A DNA stretch of 64,000 nucleotides from Termitomyces sp. T153 (taxonomy: Eukaryota > Basidiomycota > Agaricomycetes > Agaricales > Lyophyllaceae), in contig JACKQL020000063.1 of the NCBI GenBank assembly GCA_018296165.2, positions 241,164-305,163 of the forward strand. Reading direction: 5' to 3'. Below the pieces are notes generated by a model. The model made no database searches. It saw nothing but the letters and a program-made list of their open reading frames with translations, and was not told where the DNA came from. This document shows, one piece after another, positions 35,091 through 47,351 of this stretch (position 1 is the first letter of the stretch; each line of letters opens with the position of its first letter). The position numbers were made by a program, and so were the translations under genes.

Positions 35091-36617
35091 CTATTCGGTG
35101 AGTTCATTCAATTGATCCGCCTCTACCCCCTTGGAGACGGTAGAACGCCAATGCACTACCTCCTCCCTCAACCTCTTCTTCTGGGCTAGGCGTGCTCGTC
35201 GGAAGGCATCTTCTGAATTCTTCTGCCACATGGCGAGGACCAGTGGAATCATGCCGCCAGCCATGACGTCATCGAAAGTGCTTTCTGCCTGGTCAGAAAT
35301 TCTCGACTGGTTGATTGCTCGTTCGCGACACTGATGTTCTTGAATGTGTTTCCTTTTGAGATTCTTCTCTGAATTACGTACTTGCCTACCCCTCCCTTCG
35401 CTATCATCGCTCCCCTTGTAGTCATCAACTTTGTATTCGTAGTCGTCAACATTGCCTTCATCATCAACAATGTCTTCATAGTCTGTGTCGTTCTGGTCAT
35501 CATCCTCAACGTCATCATCTGGATTCGGTTCTGCATCATCATTATTCTTGTCATCGTGAACGTGGTTTTCGAAATAGTGCCGGGTAGAATCTTCAGCAAC
35601 TGAAACAAAATCGCCCTGTCCCCATGCCTTGAGAGCAGCCGCAGCATACGCGATCTCAAACATTTGAGGCGGCTGCCAGTCTTCATGGCTGGATATTCGA
35701 ACCTCAGAGTTATGAGGGAAGAGATGCTGAGGGGCCGGGTAATCATGCGGAAAATATTGGAAAATGAGGCGATTAGTGGGCGATTCTGGAAGACCATTGG
35801 GAAAGACCTTCGAAAGCGTACTGGACGGTCGTGGATCACAGTCAGGGATATCAGACATCTTCATGGCCCAATTTGGCAACTATAGACGGTGATAAACATA
35901 TAGATGAAATACAATGAGATGGGCAGCTCTGACCGGCAGAAAGGCTGCGCGAGACTTGCCAATAATTGAATGGAGGCTATGGATCAACAAGAGTCCATTT
36001 CGAGGGTCATTGATGCCCTCCAAAGGCTTTTCAAGAGTTTTCAGTCGGTTGTCGCTAAGAAAATTGAGGTACTTGACTGAAAATGAGAACTCTGAACAGT
36101 CAAAGAAAGATTTCAAAACGCACATTGTCTCCCTTCATGTGCGGGACTATGTGACAGGCCTGCGAAAACTCCGCCGATGCTCCCGTGACAATACATATAC
36201 TATCACGAGCGATGATTTCCTCCTTGAAACCTCCTCTACCTGCCGTATTATGGGTAGAGTATGACTGTCGCTCATCCATAATTTTAGGGTCTAACAAGTA
36301 GGCTGTCTCTGATATCGAAGATGAATCAGTGGACGCATTGATGAATAAAGAGATGGCCTGCCTGGCGATGTAAAATAATAATCTCTGTCGCATAATGTTA
36401 ATTGATCATAGTCCACTGTGTGGCCGTTTATGGAGACTGAAAGATCACCCTCACGGCCGTATAGGGCACCCGCAAGGTAGCGTAACCACGCGAGAGGACG
36501 AAGTGAAAAGTGCTGGAACTCTGTGGCTGGAATGGACAATGCGAGGTGACATTTCTCTTTTTGAATGATCCAGAGCTTGATATTACTATCATTATCCGTG
36601 ATCGGAGTAGTCGCCAT
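35091..36617 (-). CDS. HNH-nuclease-domain protein (fungal family)
   Basis: Exons from MATTPITDND (36,617) lead to an HNH core: GGFKEEIIARDSICIVTG, then QACHIVPHMKGD and, after an intron (about 36,128-36,070), NDPRNGLLLIHSLHS. The paired His residues and the Asn supply the usual metal and catalytic positions. A second intron (about 35,934-35,882) joins AFLP to LPNWAMKMSD. The C-terminal 190 residues contain a very acidic run (DDDVEDDDQNDTDYED) and a basic helical end. The layout of N-terminal domain, HNH and variable tail is common in large lineage-specific basidiomycete families whose role is unproven. The exact junction near 36,390, between YYF and QAIS, was not settled. An alternative start is Met at 36,629. 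Confidence 0.75.
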
Positions 36618-36690
36618 ATTGGTGTACAAGTTGAGATCAAATTACCTTCCCCACAGTGACGTCAACTCCTGACAAATCAGTTCGCACGGT

Positions 36691-36712
36691 CCTCGCCACA
36701 CGCTTGGCGAGG
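36691..36712. repeat. Perfect 8-bp inverted repeat (hairpin)
   Basis: CCTCGCCA and TGGCGAGG flank a 6-nt spacer, giving a GC-rich stem about 75 bp upstream of the HNH-gene start and just before the next CpG-poor block. Could be a regulatory palindrome or transposon end debris. Confidence 0.6.
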
Positions 36713-38334
36713 GGGTACCTGGCATGTCCCAATTGGGACGTAACTGACATAAGTGTATAGCCACCATCATGTACATATGTACCTATGTTGTGTATCTTGC
36801 GTATCTACACTTTTCATGCAACATGCTTTTTTTGTAATGCATTATAACATGAAATTGAATCATGGTGGTGCACACCCAGGTGCAGGTAGACCACCAAAAA
36901 ACCTTCATCAGCAGTAAAGGCTCTTGACAAGCAACTTTGTCTGGGAACAGGCTTGGGGCAACCAAGCACATTCTTTGGCAGGGTTTGAGACACCAAAGCT
37001 GCAGATGATAATACCACAAGTGGTATTCAGCAATGATCAGGCTGATAAGGTGTGTATGACTGACAGCTGATGATGCACTGGCAAATATAATACCCTTTTG
37101 TTGATCCAAATATTATTATGTCTGAAGAATATGTACATCTACAATCTGAGTGGGAACCATTTCAGTCTGTTGAGGATATTGAAGGGCAAGGAATAAAGCA
37201 ACAGATCCAGGTACACAAGAGGTCAAAAATGTAGTGGAAGGGAATCAAACAATAGGCCTTATACATAGACAAAAACATAACAACACATACATGCTTAACA
37301 CAGAAGCTATTGGTCCATGTATAATCTTCTTACTTACTATGTAACATCACAATCTTGAACAACTTGAATTACCTCCAGATATAACCTGTGGGCCTGGCAT
37401 GAGCCCCATTGCATGCTGGGTTCATGTCAAGGTTAGGGCTTATCATAAGTAGGGTGGGTTTTAGTCTTGAGGATTTCATGCTTCAGGTCAATCAAGGGCC
37501 ATGAAGGAAGCTGAGGAGGTGTGCAAAAAGAAAATCATAGGAACAATGTTCTTTCTACTGTGTGTTGAGGCAGCCCCAACCCCTCTCTGCCTTTTTGGCA
37601 CATATTTTCATTTTGAATTGAACTTTAAAAGATAAAAAGCAGCTATTGAATGTTTCATGGCATCTTAAAATGTGTAGAAATAATTCTCTGCTATGTCAGA
37701 GTTTTCCAGATGAGATGAAAATGGATTGGCAAGACTGGCCTTAGCTATGGTTTGATACAACAAGCATTGATTATTGCCAGTTGGAACCAGATGAGAATCT
37801 CCTACAATTTGTGCTCCCATGATCCAATAACCATCAGTCCTCCCTTGACAATTGAAAACACCATTGCTTGCTGTCTGCTTTCTTGTTTAAAGGTGTAACT
37901 ATGTAAACACAATACTTAATGGCTTTAAGTGAGACCAATTTATGCACCTGTCCCTTCTGTATGAAGACTCTCAAGCTGCAAGGCTTCATTAGTCACCAAA
38001 AGAAATGTAATTTCAAACCATCCAGCATGGATACCTGAAATTCTGTCACTCTTTGATGATGCCAAGAAGTTTGAGCCAGAACTTCTCAACATCAACTTCT
38101 TCAGCCTTTGATTGAACTGCTGCTGCCAATTAAGTTAGAAGTCAGGCACACTTATAGTGATGCACAGCAAGTCCTCAGTCTCTGTGTAATTAACTGTATT
38201 CTGCATATCTAATAGTGACACAGTAAGTTTACAGTTGCTTTATGGTCAGTATATACAGTGAGGTAATGAATAACAAAAGGCTGTAGTCTCAGGTGCAATT
38301 GAAGATATATTAGGATTCCTAGAATGTTTGGAGA

Positions 38335-38703
38335 TGTCAGGGGATTTCCATTTCCAACCTCCACAACCTATTTCAGCACCTCTGCAGCTTGTTTGATGTT
38401 TTCAGGACTCATTCCAGAACCCCAGAGATCTCCAGAGAACCACATAGTTCTCTGTATTGCCTCACCAATCATTGTCCTAGGTTAGGACTATCTCTGGCCT
38501 TCTGTACAGTAGTTTCCATGCCTCCACCACCCATTGATGCACCACACCAAGCAGTGGGGATCCTTAGACTTGTTCACTTTGGATTCCCCTCTGCTAGGTG
38601 ATTAGTTACTGATTGTATTGTTATCTACTCCTGCTAATATACTTCAGATTCCCCTTTGCTAGCTGTGTGACTCTGATCTGCTGCTGCAGAGGTTGCCCTT
38701 ACA
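38335..38703 (+). mobile_element. Solo gypsy-type LTR with GGAGA target duplication
   Basis: It begins TGTCAGGGG and ends CCCTTACA like the LTR at 2860-3418, and shares the segment around ggatccttagacttgttc. The flanks are GGAGA at 38,330-38,334 and GGAGA at 38,704-38,708. At 369 bp it is the shortest LTR of the group; its 5' half is largely unrelated to that of the 411-bp LTRs. Confidence 0.88.
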
Positions 38704-39239
38704 GGAGAGTGGTTATGAATCACATATTTGACTTGATTCTTTTCTATTCATTGATGGCAAACAATTTCAAAGCAGGAAAAAGATGATTAGTCTTAAGTTT
38801 CTAACATGGCTCTACATTCAATAAATTCATCCTCTCCTGGACAAACATTCAGGTGACTGTTGATGATAGGTTATAATTCACATTGTATGAGATTGGTTGG
38901 CCTGGTGCTGGTCTCTAGCCTTATTGCAAGGTTCATCTTATGCAGGACAAAAAACATGGTAGTGAGCAAAAAAGAAATACTCAAGCATTTTGGGATGGAT
39001 TTTTGAGAGAAGTGTGGTATTTCTGAAAACCTCTAAGGAATGATGGTATTAGCTAGAGCTGGAGATAAGCAAAGCTGTGGCCTACATTGCAAAAATACAC
39101 AAGGAGAAGGGGCACACAAGGTACCTTTTTTTGTCAACTCTTTGATCCTCAGTAGGTCAGCATCTAGAAATTGAAACATTCATCTATAAATGGAAATTTT
39201 CATTACAATCAAGTGAACAAGTCTGTTCATGGAATCCTT

Positions 39240-40860
39240 ATGCCCTGGAGGTGAATAGAGAAATAAATAAAGAAGAAAGAGCACTGGCAAACCTCAAGGG
39301 AAAGGCCATGTTTGTCTCAGACATTGTGCTCCACAACACACTGAGAGATGGCTTCTGAGTCTTTGCAAACACACCCCAAACACTCAGCAACCAAGCAGCA
39401 TACAACAGATTACCATCCCAACCCCCAAACACGATCATGGCCTACACTGATGGATCATGCATAAGAAATGAAGGAGGAGAGACCATGGCAGGAGCAGGGA
39501 TTTGGCTCAGACAGAATGATTCAAAAAACAGGGTGATTTGCCTCCCAAACTATATTGAGCAAACAAACAACATGGGTAGAACTGTAGTCATTCTTGCAGC
39601 AGTGCAGAACACCCCACACAATCAAGCCTTACTGATCAAAAGTGACTCACAAGTAACAATTGATAGCTTGACTAAGCACCTACAAAAAAGAGAGGATGAC
39701 AGATGGATAGGAACTGTGAATAAAAACATCCTTAGGCCACTAGCAGCAATTCTAAGCAAATGAGATGGAATCACCCTCTTTGAGAAAGTTAGGGGACATG
39801 CCGGGGTCAGAGGAAACAAAGAAGCAGACATGTTAGCAAATGAGGGAATAAAGAAAGCAGAACCAGACAATGTGGAGTTAAGAATCCCCCCAGGCTACAA
39901 TGTATTTGGAGCAAAACTTGCAAAGATAACCCAAGCTATGGCATACAAATGAATAATAGAAGCATCAAAGGCACCAAAGAGAAGAGGCACAGCTGCACAC
40001 TTAGACATGATGCAGTGGGCAGTGAAAGATCAACTAGGTTTTTTCCCATCAGACAAGAACATATGGGTGTCTTTAAGAGACAAAGAGATCCCAAGGCAAC
40101 ACAGAGCCTTCTTATGGCAGGCAATGCACAATGCCTTCAAAATTGGAAAATACTGGAACAATATTGTGAACTACAAAGACAGGGCCATATGCCCAAGCTG
40201 TAGAATGGAAGAAACACTAAATCACATCTTAATGTAATGCATGTCATCAGAACAAGAGACAGTCTAGTCTTTTATAGAGAAGGTATACAAAAAAAGAGGT
40301 ATAAATTTTAAGAAACCATCCCTAGGGGACCAACTAGGGGTGGCGCTATCCCAGCAGGAAGAGAAGGGGGACAAAGGATGCCACAGATTCCAGAAGCTGG
40401 TTATCACAGAAGCTACCTACACAATATAGAAAATACAATGCAAATGGAGAATGGGATGAGAGTCAGACCCAGCAAGGATGTTCACAGAAAACAAGATTGT
40501 GAACAAGATTAGAGCAGGAATTATATGATATATAAAGATAGAATGCCTGGCAACAGATGGAAAAAGATTTGGAAAGAAAGCCCACAATGCTGGAATAGTA
40601 AATGACACATGGGCAAGCCTTATGTCAGAAGACACATCCCCTCTCAGGCTCTGGAGGAAAATATCCATGGTTTTAGTGGGTATTGGTTGACGTGAGTCCC
40701 ACACTTAGTGTGTAAATGCATTTCCAACAGGGTGGCCCCAAGCTGGGAGCAGAGAGAGAATTCAGAAAAATCAATGACATTACAATTATCCTGGTTTGCA
40801 AGAGGTTGACTATGTGAATGGTCAGCAAACTGCAGCAATACCACCAAAAAAAAAAAGAAC
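39240..40860 (+). mobile_element. LINE (non-LTR) relic: RNase H and C-terminal zinc-binding region
   Basis: A near-continuous plus-strand frame begins about 39,240. At 39,437 it shows an RNase H1 domain: YTDGSCIRNEGG (first Asp), KSDSQVTIDSL (third acidic position) and RGHAGVRGNKEADMLANEG (last acidic positions). The usual Glu position reads VVILAAVQ, apparently lost. Downstream RAFLWQAMHNAFKIGKYW and CPSCRMEETLNHIL match the zinc-binding tail that follows RNase H in fungal LINE-type polyproteins. Single stops (39,763, 39,952, about 40,235 and later) break the frame. A run of 11 A at about 40,847-40,857 could be the poly(A) tail. The reverse transcriptase was not found upstream, so the copy may be 5'-truncated. 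Confidence 0.65.
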
Positions 40861-40904
40861 AAATTTGTTCACATAATAATTAAGAACCAGATGGTGATGT
40901 TGTA

Positions 40905-40984
40905 ATGCATCATTTGTGTTGATTAGTGTACAATCATGATGCATCATTTGTGTTGATTAGTGTACAGTCATGATGCATCATTTG
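40905..40984. repeat. 34-bp tandem repeat, about 2.3 copies
   Basis: The unit starting atgcatcatttgtgttgatt begins at 40,905, 40,939 and 40,973; the third copy is cut after about 12 bases. It lies between the LINE relic and the old gypsy LTR. Nothing indicates a function. Confidence 0.8.
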
Positions 40985-41216
40985 CAGGGATTATTATATG
41001 TGCCTATGAGTGTTAATTAAACAGTAAAAAACACAAAAATCCAGAATTGAACCAACAATCTTGCATGGCTTCAGCATGTATGATGATACTATAATTATTT
41101 GACCATAAATCTCATCATGACACCATAATAAAAGCAGCCTACATACTCATTAACTAGTAGGTATGGGCCATTGCACAGCATGGCATGCCTGAGATCTAGC
41201 TAGACAATTACACCCT

Positions 41217-43628
41217 TAGGCTGCACCAGTTCTCTGTCTGTAATTCAGACAAGTGTCTCCCTTCCACACAACTGCTTACCAAACCCCCAGATTGTTTCCA
41301 TTATTCCAAGACAACTGCTCATTGTAAGTTTTCCATCTTTGGGCCACAAATACTTTCAACCAAGGGCTATCTTTTGGTTATATTTGTATGCAGTGACATG
41401 CCAGGAATCTGGAGATTGAGGCCATTTACAATGGATTTCTGCTTTTTGATTGGACTCTAGATTTGGTTGTTGTTGGGTGTTTTTCTTCCAGAAGCTCTAG
41501 AGTAAATTTTTCAAACACTGGCATTGGGGATCCTTAGACTTGTTCTCTTTGGATCTCCCTCAGATGCTGAATAGACTTTGGATTTCCCTCTGCTGGTTGT
41601 GCTGCCAGGTATCCTCATGAATGTGAACACTGCCAGACAGCTCTGCACCACACTGCTACTGTGCTAGAGATGCCAGAAGCCCAGGCACTTTGCACAGCAC
41701 TGCTCCCTAGGTATGGAGGTATGTTACCTCTCCACAGTGGAGCAGGAGAAACTCCTCCTCCAGCTTGGCTGCAAAAGATGCTGCCAGAGCTTGATTTCCT
41801 CCACCTCATATTCATTGTTGTCGACTGCCACCAAGGGTGGCAGGGGTGGTGGTAATAAGACCCACTTGTTGCTGAGCACCATTTTTGGCATTTCAGACTG
41901 GACAGCAGCTGACTATTTTGATATGGCACAAGTCATGACACTCAGCACATGAGGCCTAGCTCCAAGGTCTAAAACAACATAGCTTTTGCATGGAATTTTA
42001 GCAACCACAAGCCTTATCAATCACAAGCCATATCATATGGAGTCTGGACTTTGGATCTAGAATGACAAGGCTGAGACCTTTCTTAGCAATGATCACTAGC
42101 AACTTTCCTGATGACAACACAGCCTTCCACTCCAAAAATGGACATATTGACAGTCATGTGATTTTTTACTTATCATTTTTCTTGTTGAGCTTACAAACAT
42201 ACTTGAATGGTATTTACACTTTAGGTATTGACATTGGACTCACTCTTTTCTTGAGATTTATTGCCTTTACACATCACATTGACCTTGCTTATATTTTCAC
42301 TTGGTTACAGATTGACACCTCATATGTATCATAAACACTTTGGCAGATGCTGTTGCCAGCAGCAACTATGACTTCTTTTCCCATACTATACTTACAAACA
42401 GTATAAATACTGCCTGTACATAGACACCAGATCATTAAACTACTATCAAATGAATGGAGCCCAGTTCTCTCTCTTTTTCTAAGCTTACTAGCTTGAGATT
42501 TCACTTTGCCTCTCTCTCTTTCTTGCTCATTATCAACAATGTCTTAGCAACAAGTCTTGCCAACTTGATTACGACTTTGTGTGGTACCAACTGCAGGTGC
42601 CTGCAGGTGCCCTTAGCTTTCATATTGACCTAGCAATGCTGGCAACTATGGCTAGCAACTAGTTTGCATTTGTCTCCCTTCAGTCTCTTTATTGTCACTC
42701 TCCCCTTTCTTTACTCAACTCCCCTTTCACTGCTACTTAGTTCACTTTTGCTTAGCAACTCTTTTGTCTTCATCCAATTTCCTTTCTCTTACTAGTGACT
42801 CTTCATTATTGTCTAGTGACTTAGGTTAGTGATAGCAACTATTTTCACTTTTCACTTCATACACACCCTGTTTGCTCTAGTTCTCTGAGACAGCTACTAA
42901 CTTGCCCTCATCTATTAACTTTCTACTGCCAGCTACCCTATCTAGTGACTAGTGTTAGGTTCTTTTTTTAGGTTTCCTACATGGCACTAGGTGGCATAGG
43001 AGCACATCAACAAACACCCAGCAAACACACAGAGTCACTGCTCTTTTGGATAGCAGAGCAACAGGGCTGTCCTTGGACTCAGAGTTTGTCAAATGCCATG
43101 GCCTGACCACGCAGCCCCTCTCTAAGCCAATTCTGGTCTACAACATCAACAGAACACCCAATGAAGCAGGCACATCAGCTCCATAGTTGACCTTGTTCTC
43201 TGTTATCAGAATCATGCAGAGCATGCCATTTTTGCTGTCAGCAGCTTGGATAGGCAGGACATGATCCTCAGTTTCACATAGCTCTGCAAGCACAACCCCA
43301 AAGTAGATTGGACCAAGGGAAAGGTAACCATGAGCAGGTGCCCTTGGAAGTGCCCCACCTGCACCACCAAGGACAGAGAAGAATGCTGGGCTTGAGTTTG
43401 AGAGCATGCGGCCATACATGCATGTTGTGCCAGGCCTCTCCCCTTTCCTGGATCCCCTGCCTCTGGCATTTCCTTGTGGAGAAGCCCTCTACAAGGACAA
43501 CCAGAGTAGTGGTGGAGCCCCAGAGGAGAAGTGCAGAGAGGAGTTTGGTGGCATACATAAGCTGGAGCTCCCAGACAAAGCAGTAGAAGTGGGAGACCAG
43601 ATCTACACTATCACTATACACTTGCCAC
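41217..43628 (+). mobile_element. Old Ty3/gypsy element, left part (LTR fragment, gag, protease)
   Basis: 41,217-41,600 is a truncated LTR of the same family, in plus orientation. Next, in one broken frame, KPRHFAQHCSLGMEVCYLS with a Glu-Gln-rich follow-on corresponds to the gag zinc knuckle and its flank in the nested copy. At 43,040-43,360 the protease region appears: LLDSRATGLSLDSEF (catalytic DSGATG now reads DSRATG), VYNINRTPNEAG and, in a shifted frame, KHNPKVDWTKGKVT. The strand continues on the far side of the nested insertion at 49,907. About 1 kb of unrelated DNA (41,960-43,000) separates gag from protease. Confidence 0.75.
42335..42560 (+). mobile_element. Probable LTR with promoter-like TATA, inserted in old gypsy
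   Basis: The segment gccagcagcaactatgac... with agtataaatactgc, a pyrimidine-rich stretch and an end at ...ttatcaaca resembles a copia-type LTR (U3 TATA, R, U5). It is followed by an ATG and a Gln-rich start interrupted by TAG. Exact ends and target duplication were not found. It would explain the extra DNA between the gag and protease of the old element. Confidence 0.35.
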
Positions 43629-44039
43629 TGTAAGGGCAACCTCTGGAGGCTGTAGCTAAGTCACACAACTGGCAGAGGGAGATCCAAAGTCTATTCAGTA
43701 TCTACAAGAAGTTCTAGAGTTCTAGCTACTCACCTGGCAGAGAGAGATCCAAAGAGAACAAGTCTAAGGATCCCTAATGCCAGTGTTTGGAAAATTTACT
43801 CTAGAGCTTCTGGAAACAACAGCCAACAACAACCAAATCTGGAGTCCAATCAAAAAGTGGAAATCCACCATAAATGGCCTTGATCTCCAAACTCCCTATG
43901 CATGACCTCATACAAATATAACCAAAAGATAGCCCTTGGTCTAAAGTACCTGCAGACCAAAGATGGAAGGCCTACAATGAGTGGTAGGCCCAGAATAAAG
44001 AAAACAATAAAGAGGTCTAGAATGAGCAGTCCCCTAACA
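43629..44039 (-). repeat. 3' LTR of nested gypsy element
   Basis: 411 bp with TGT...ACA ends; on the coding strand it begins TGTTAGGGGACTG. It pairs with the LTR at 49,496-49,906, differing at about 19 positions that are nearly all transitions. Confidence 0.92.
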
Positions 44040-44209
44040 TCACCCCCCCTCTAGTGTGCAGCATCTCAACATACTGGGTAGAAGAAGTTGTGGACTGCCC
44101 AATCAATTGCTGAGACAGGGTAGATGCCTCAAATTGCCTTTGGTGCATTGGGGTGCCTGTGGTAAAAGTTCTGAATCCATGCTGGTGCATATACACTGGC
44201 CTGTGGTTT

Positions 44210-45520
44210 CTAAGAGATGTCCTCAATGCCATACCCCTTCCACTTCACCTTGAACTGTAGCTTTCCCCAGAACACCCTGCTATCAAGGATTTCCTCCACC
44301 TCATACTCCTCCTCATCATTCACTAGGATTGGTGGTGGTGCATTAGGACAATGGCCAGAGATAGGGTCATTTGGAGCTGGGAACAACTTGACTGCATTGA
44401 AGACTGGATGCAGTTGATGCAGGCTTGCAGGGAGCTTGAGCTGGTATGCCAATGGCCCTACTTTCTTCTCCACCACAAAGGATCCAAGATGGCAATGGGA
44501 CAGCTTCTGTGATGGTCTTGTGGTCTTTATGTCTGAACTGTCCAGGTATACCCAGTCTCCAGGCTTGTATATAGGAGCTGGTGTCCACCACCAGTCATAG
44601 TACTGTGCCATGTCCTCCTTTACTTTGACCAATGCTGCTTTTGCCTCCTCCTGTGCCTTCTTCATCCTGTCCACAAATTCATTCACTGAGTCATTTTTTT
44701 TGAAGGCCATGCTCAAAGTTTGAATCTCATGGGAGGATGTCGACCAGTGTCCAGGGAGAATGGAGTCACCTGAGTGGAAGAGTGAACATAATTGTTGTAC
44801 TGAAACTCTGAATCTGGGAGGAGCTTGTCCCAGTCATCTTGCCTCTCATTGCAAAACAGGCAAAGATACTGCTCCAGTTCCTGATTAACACATTCTGTCT
44901 GTCCATCTGACTGAGGGTGATAGGCAGTGGTGGTGTGGAGCTTCACTCCAAGCAGACAGTACAGCTCCTGAGTGAATTCTGCTACAAACCAAGAGCCTTG
45001 ATCAGAGACATACCCATCAGACAGACTGTGGAGTTTCCAGACATTCTTCTGATACAGACTAGCCATTCCCAGGGCTAAGCAGGTGGTGTGGGTAGGGATA
45101 AAGTGGGCTTGTTTACCATAAAGGTCCACCACCACTATTACAGCATCATACCCATGAGCATCTGGAAGTTCCACAATGAAGTCTACAGAGGCGACACTCT
45201 AATGGGCAGCTGGAATGGGAAGAGGGTGGAGCTGACCCATGGGTGGCTGGCAGTAAGGCTTGGTGCAGAGACAGAGGTCACAGGTGCTGGTGTAGGTGCC
45301 TACATACTGGGACATCTAAGGCTACCAGTAGTTCTAGAACACCAGTTCCAGTGTCTTCCATCTACCTGGGTGCCCAGCTATGCAAGAGTCATGATGTTGC
45401 TCCACAATGCGCTGACGAAGTTCTGGGATGTTAGGGACATAGATGCATCCTTGGAAAGTTAGAAGCCCATCCTGGAGACCCCACTCATCTGCATGTACTG
45501 ACTTAACCCCACTGGCTCAT
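44210..45520 (-). pseudogene. Gypsy integrase and C-terminal chromodomain
   Basis: The frame at 45,174-44,713 has integrase core features: DAVIVVVDLYGKQAHFIPT (first Asp), VSDQGSWFVAEF (second Asp) and AYHPQSDGQTECVNQELE (catalytic Glu). The next frame (44,716-44,210) starts with a lysine-rich linker, then [19 protein letters not shown] and [19 protein letters not shown], and ends with [16 protein letters not shown]... KVKWKGYG, a chromodomain. Chromodomain integrases can steer insertion to modified histone. The two frames are offset at about 44,713. Confidence 0.85.
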
Positions 45521-45882
45521 TGTGCTCACAAGGCCTGAGCAGCCTGGGCCACTGCATCCTCTTGCACACCCACATGATTCCCTTACCAGATGTCCTTGAG
45601 GATGTTTGCCTCATCCCCTTGGGCCACAATCCCTTCTTGAGCATGAATGGCAAAGAGCTCAGGCTTGAGGAGGATGATGTTGTTGTTATCATCTGCCCCA
45701 GTGCCATGATCAGCTCACTTAGATAATGCATCTGGCTTACCCATGCTCTGTCCAGGTTTGTGGTGCAGTGAGAAGTCAAAGTTAGCCAGGTACAAGGACC
45801 ATTGAGCTTGGCGTCAATTAAGCTTCTTCACCATATGGAAATACTCTAGATTCTTGTGATCTGTCCAGACTTCAAACTTATG

Positions 45883-46167
45883 TCATGCACCCTCCAGGAA
45901 ATGCCACCATTTTTCAAAGAACCAAATTATGGCAAGTATCTCCTTATCATGGATCTTGTAATTCCATTCTACTGCATTAAGGCTCTTGGAGTAGAAGGCT
46001 ACAGGATGCCACTTGCCATCCCCCTTGGACTGCTGAGAAAGAACAGCTCCTATGGTGAAGTCAGAGCTATCCACTTTGACATGGAAGGGGAAGTCATTGT
46101 CAGGGAATATGAGGACTGGCTTAGAGATCACTGCTTGCTTGAGGGCATCAAAGGCAACTTGCTGCAT
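45883..46167 (-). pseudogene. Gypsy RNase H segment
   Basis: Open 94-residue segment: AFDALKQAVISKPVLIFPDN, FHVKVDSSDFTIGAVLSQQ (first catalytic Asp region) and SLNAVEWNYKIHDKEILAII. It matches the RNase H that follows reverse transcriptase in gypsy elements. It is continuous with the RT frames upstream apart from stops. Confidence 0.8.
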
Positions 46168-46219
46168 GGACTTCCATTTCCATGCTGTGTCCTTGACAGT
46201 GAGGTCAAAAAGAGGGCAG

Positions 46220-47140
46220 GCATGGTGAGAGAAATCTTGGATAAACCTCCAGTAGAAGTTAATAAAACCTAGGAAGGCCTATACTTCCTTCTTGTTCCTT
46301 GGCTCTGGCTACTCCACTACACCTGCTACTTTAATGGGATCCATCTCTGCTGTTCCATGAGAGATGATCAGACTGAGGTACTTGACCTTAGTCTGCTCAA
46401 ACTCACACTTCTCAGGCTTAAGATAGAGCTGGTGTTGGCAGAGGTGTTCCAAGACAATGCATGTGATCTGACAGTGTTCCTCTAGGGTCTTGGTATAGAT
46501 GAGGATATTGTCAAGATACACACAAACAATACCCTCTGCAATCAGATCACAGAAGATATCATTCATCATTGTCTGGAAGGTGGCTGAACTGTTTGTGAGA
46601 CCAAAGAACATTACCAAAGGTTCAAAGAGTCTCTGATTGGTTCTGAACACTGCCTTCTACTCATCTCCTTCCTTGATGTGCACATTGTTGTAGCCTCAAT
46701 GGACATCCAACTTAGTGAGATATTATGTGCCTCAAAGGTTGTTGACCAGTTCTGAGATGAGTGGTAGGGGATAGCAGTTCTTTACTGTCATTGCATTCAG
46801 GACTCAATAATCCTGAACCAGATGGAGAGACCCATCCTTCTTCTTAATGAAAAAGACTGGGGAGGCCACTGGAGACTTAGAGGGTTGTATTCTGCCAGAG
46901 CTAAGGTTCTCTTGTAGGAACACATCCAGTTCATCCTGCTCACAGGGTGCAAGTGGATAGACTTTGCAACTGGAGGGTTTGGCATCCAGTATCAGCTCAA
47001 TTGCATGGTCCCATTGCTTGCACTCTAGGAATGAATCAAATGATGCCTTGGAGAATACATCCTCAAAGTCATGTAGATGATGCAGAACTATGCTGCAAGA
47101 GGGTTTGGGCTGGGAATTTGCTGCAAATGCCTCAGCTAGT
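46220..47140 (-). pseudogene. Gypsy reverse transcriptase
   Basis: Minus-strand fragments spell a gypsy RT. About 47,000-46,700 contains the substrate-binding and palm start (SPVFFIKKKDGSLHL, then DY-VLNAMTVKN). The frame at 46,650-46,309 contains LFEPLVMFFGLTNSSATFQT and the catalytic FXDD region, here read as VCVYLDNILIYT: the second Asp of YLDD is Asn. In-frame stops separate the fragments. Confidence 0.8.
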
Positions 47141-47351
47141 CATTGAAAGGTTGTCTGACTAGCTCTGATCTCTGCTACTGTAGGAGGAGGGCAGAGCATC
47201 ATGGCATAGATCCTATCACCTACCTCAATGGTCTCATCTGGAGACTCTGGGTCTGGAGTACTGGCAAAGTCCCCTTCATATCCATCTTCCTCCTGAGGTT
47301 CACATCCAACACCTTGGACATCCTTGTAGAGGGCCTCTCTATGAGGAAATG

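Noticed and set aside
36783..37109. Minus-strand 108-residue ORF at the left edge of the second transposon block
   Set aside because: CpG-poor DNA with no motif I can name; may be transposon-derived but cannot be assigned.
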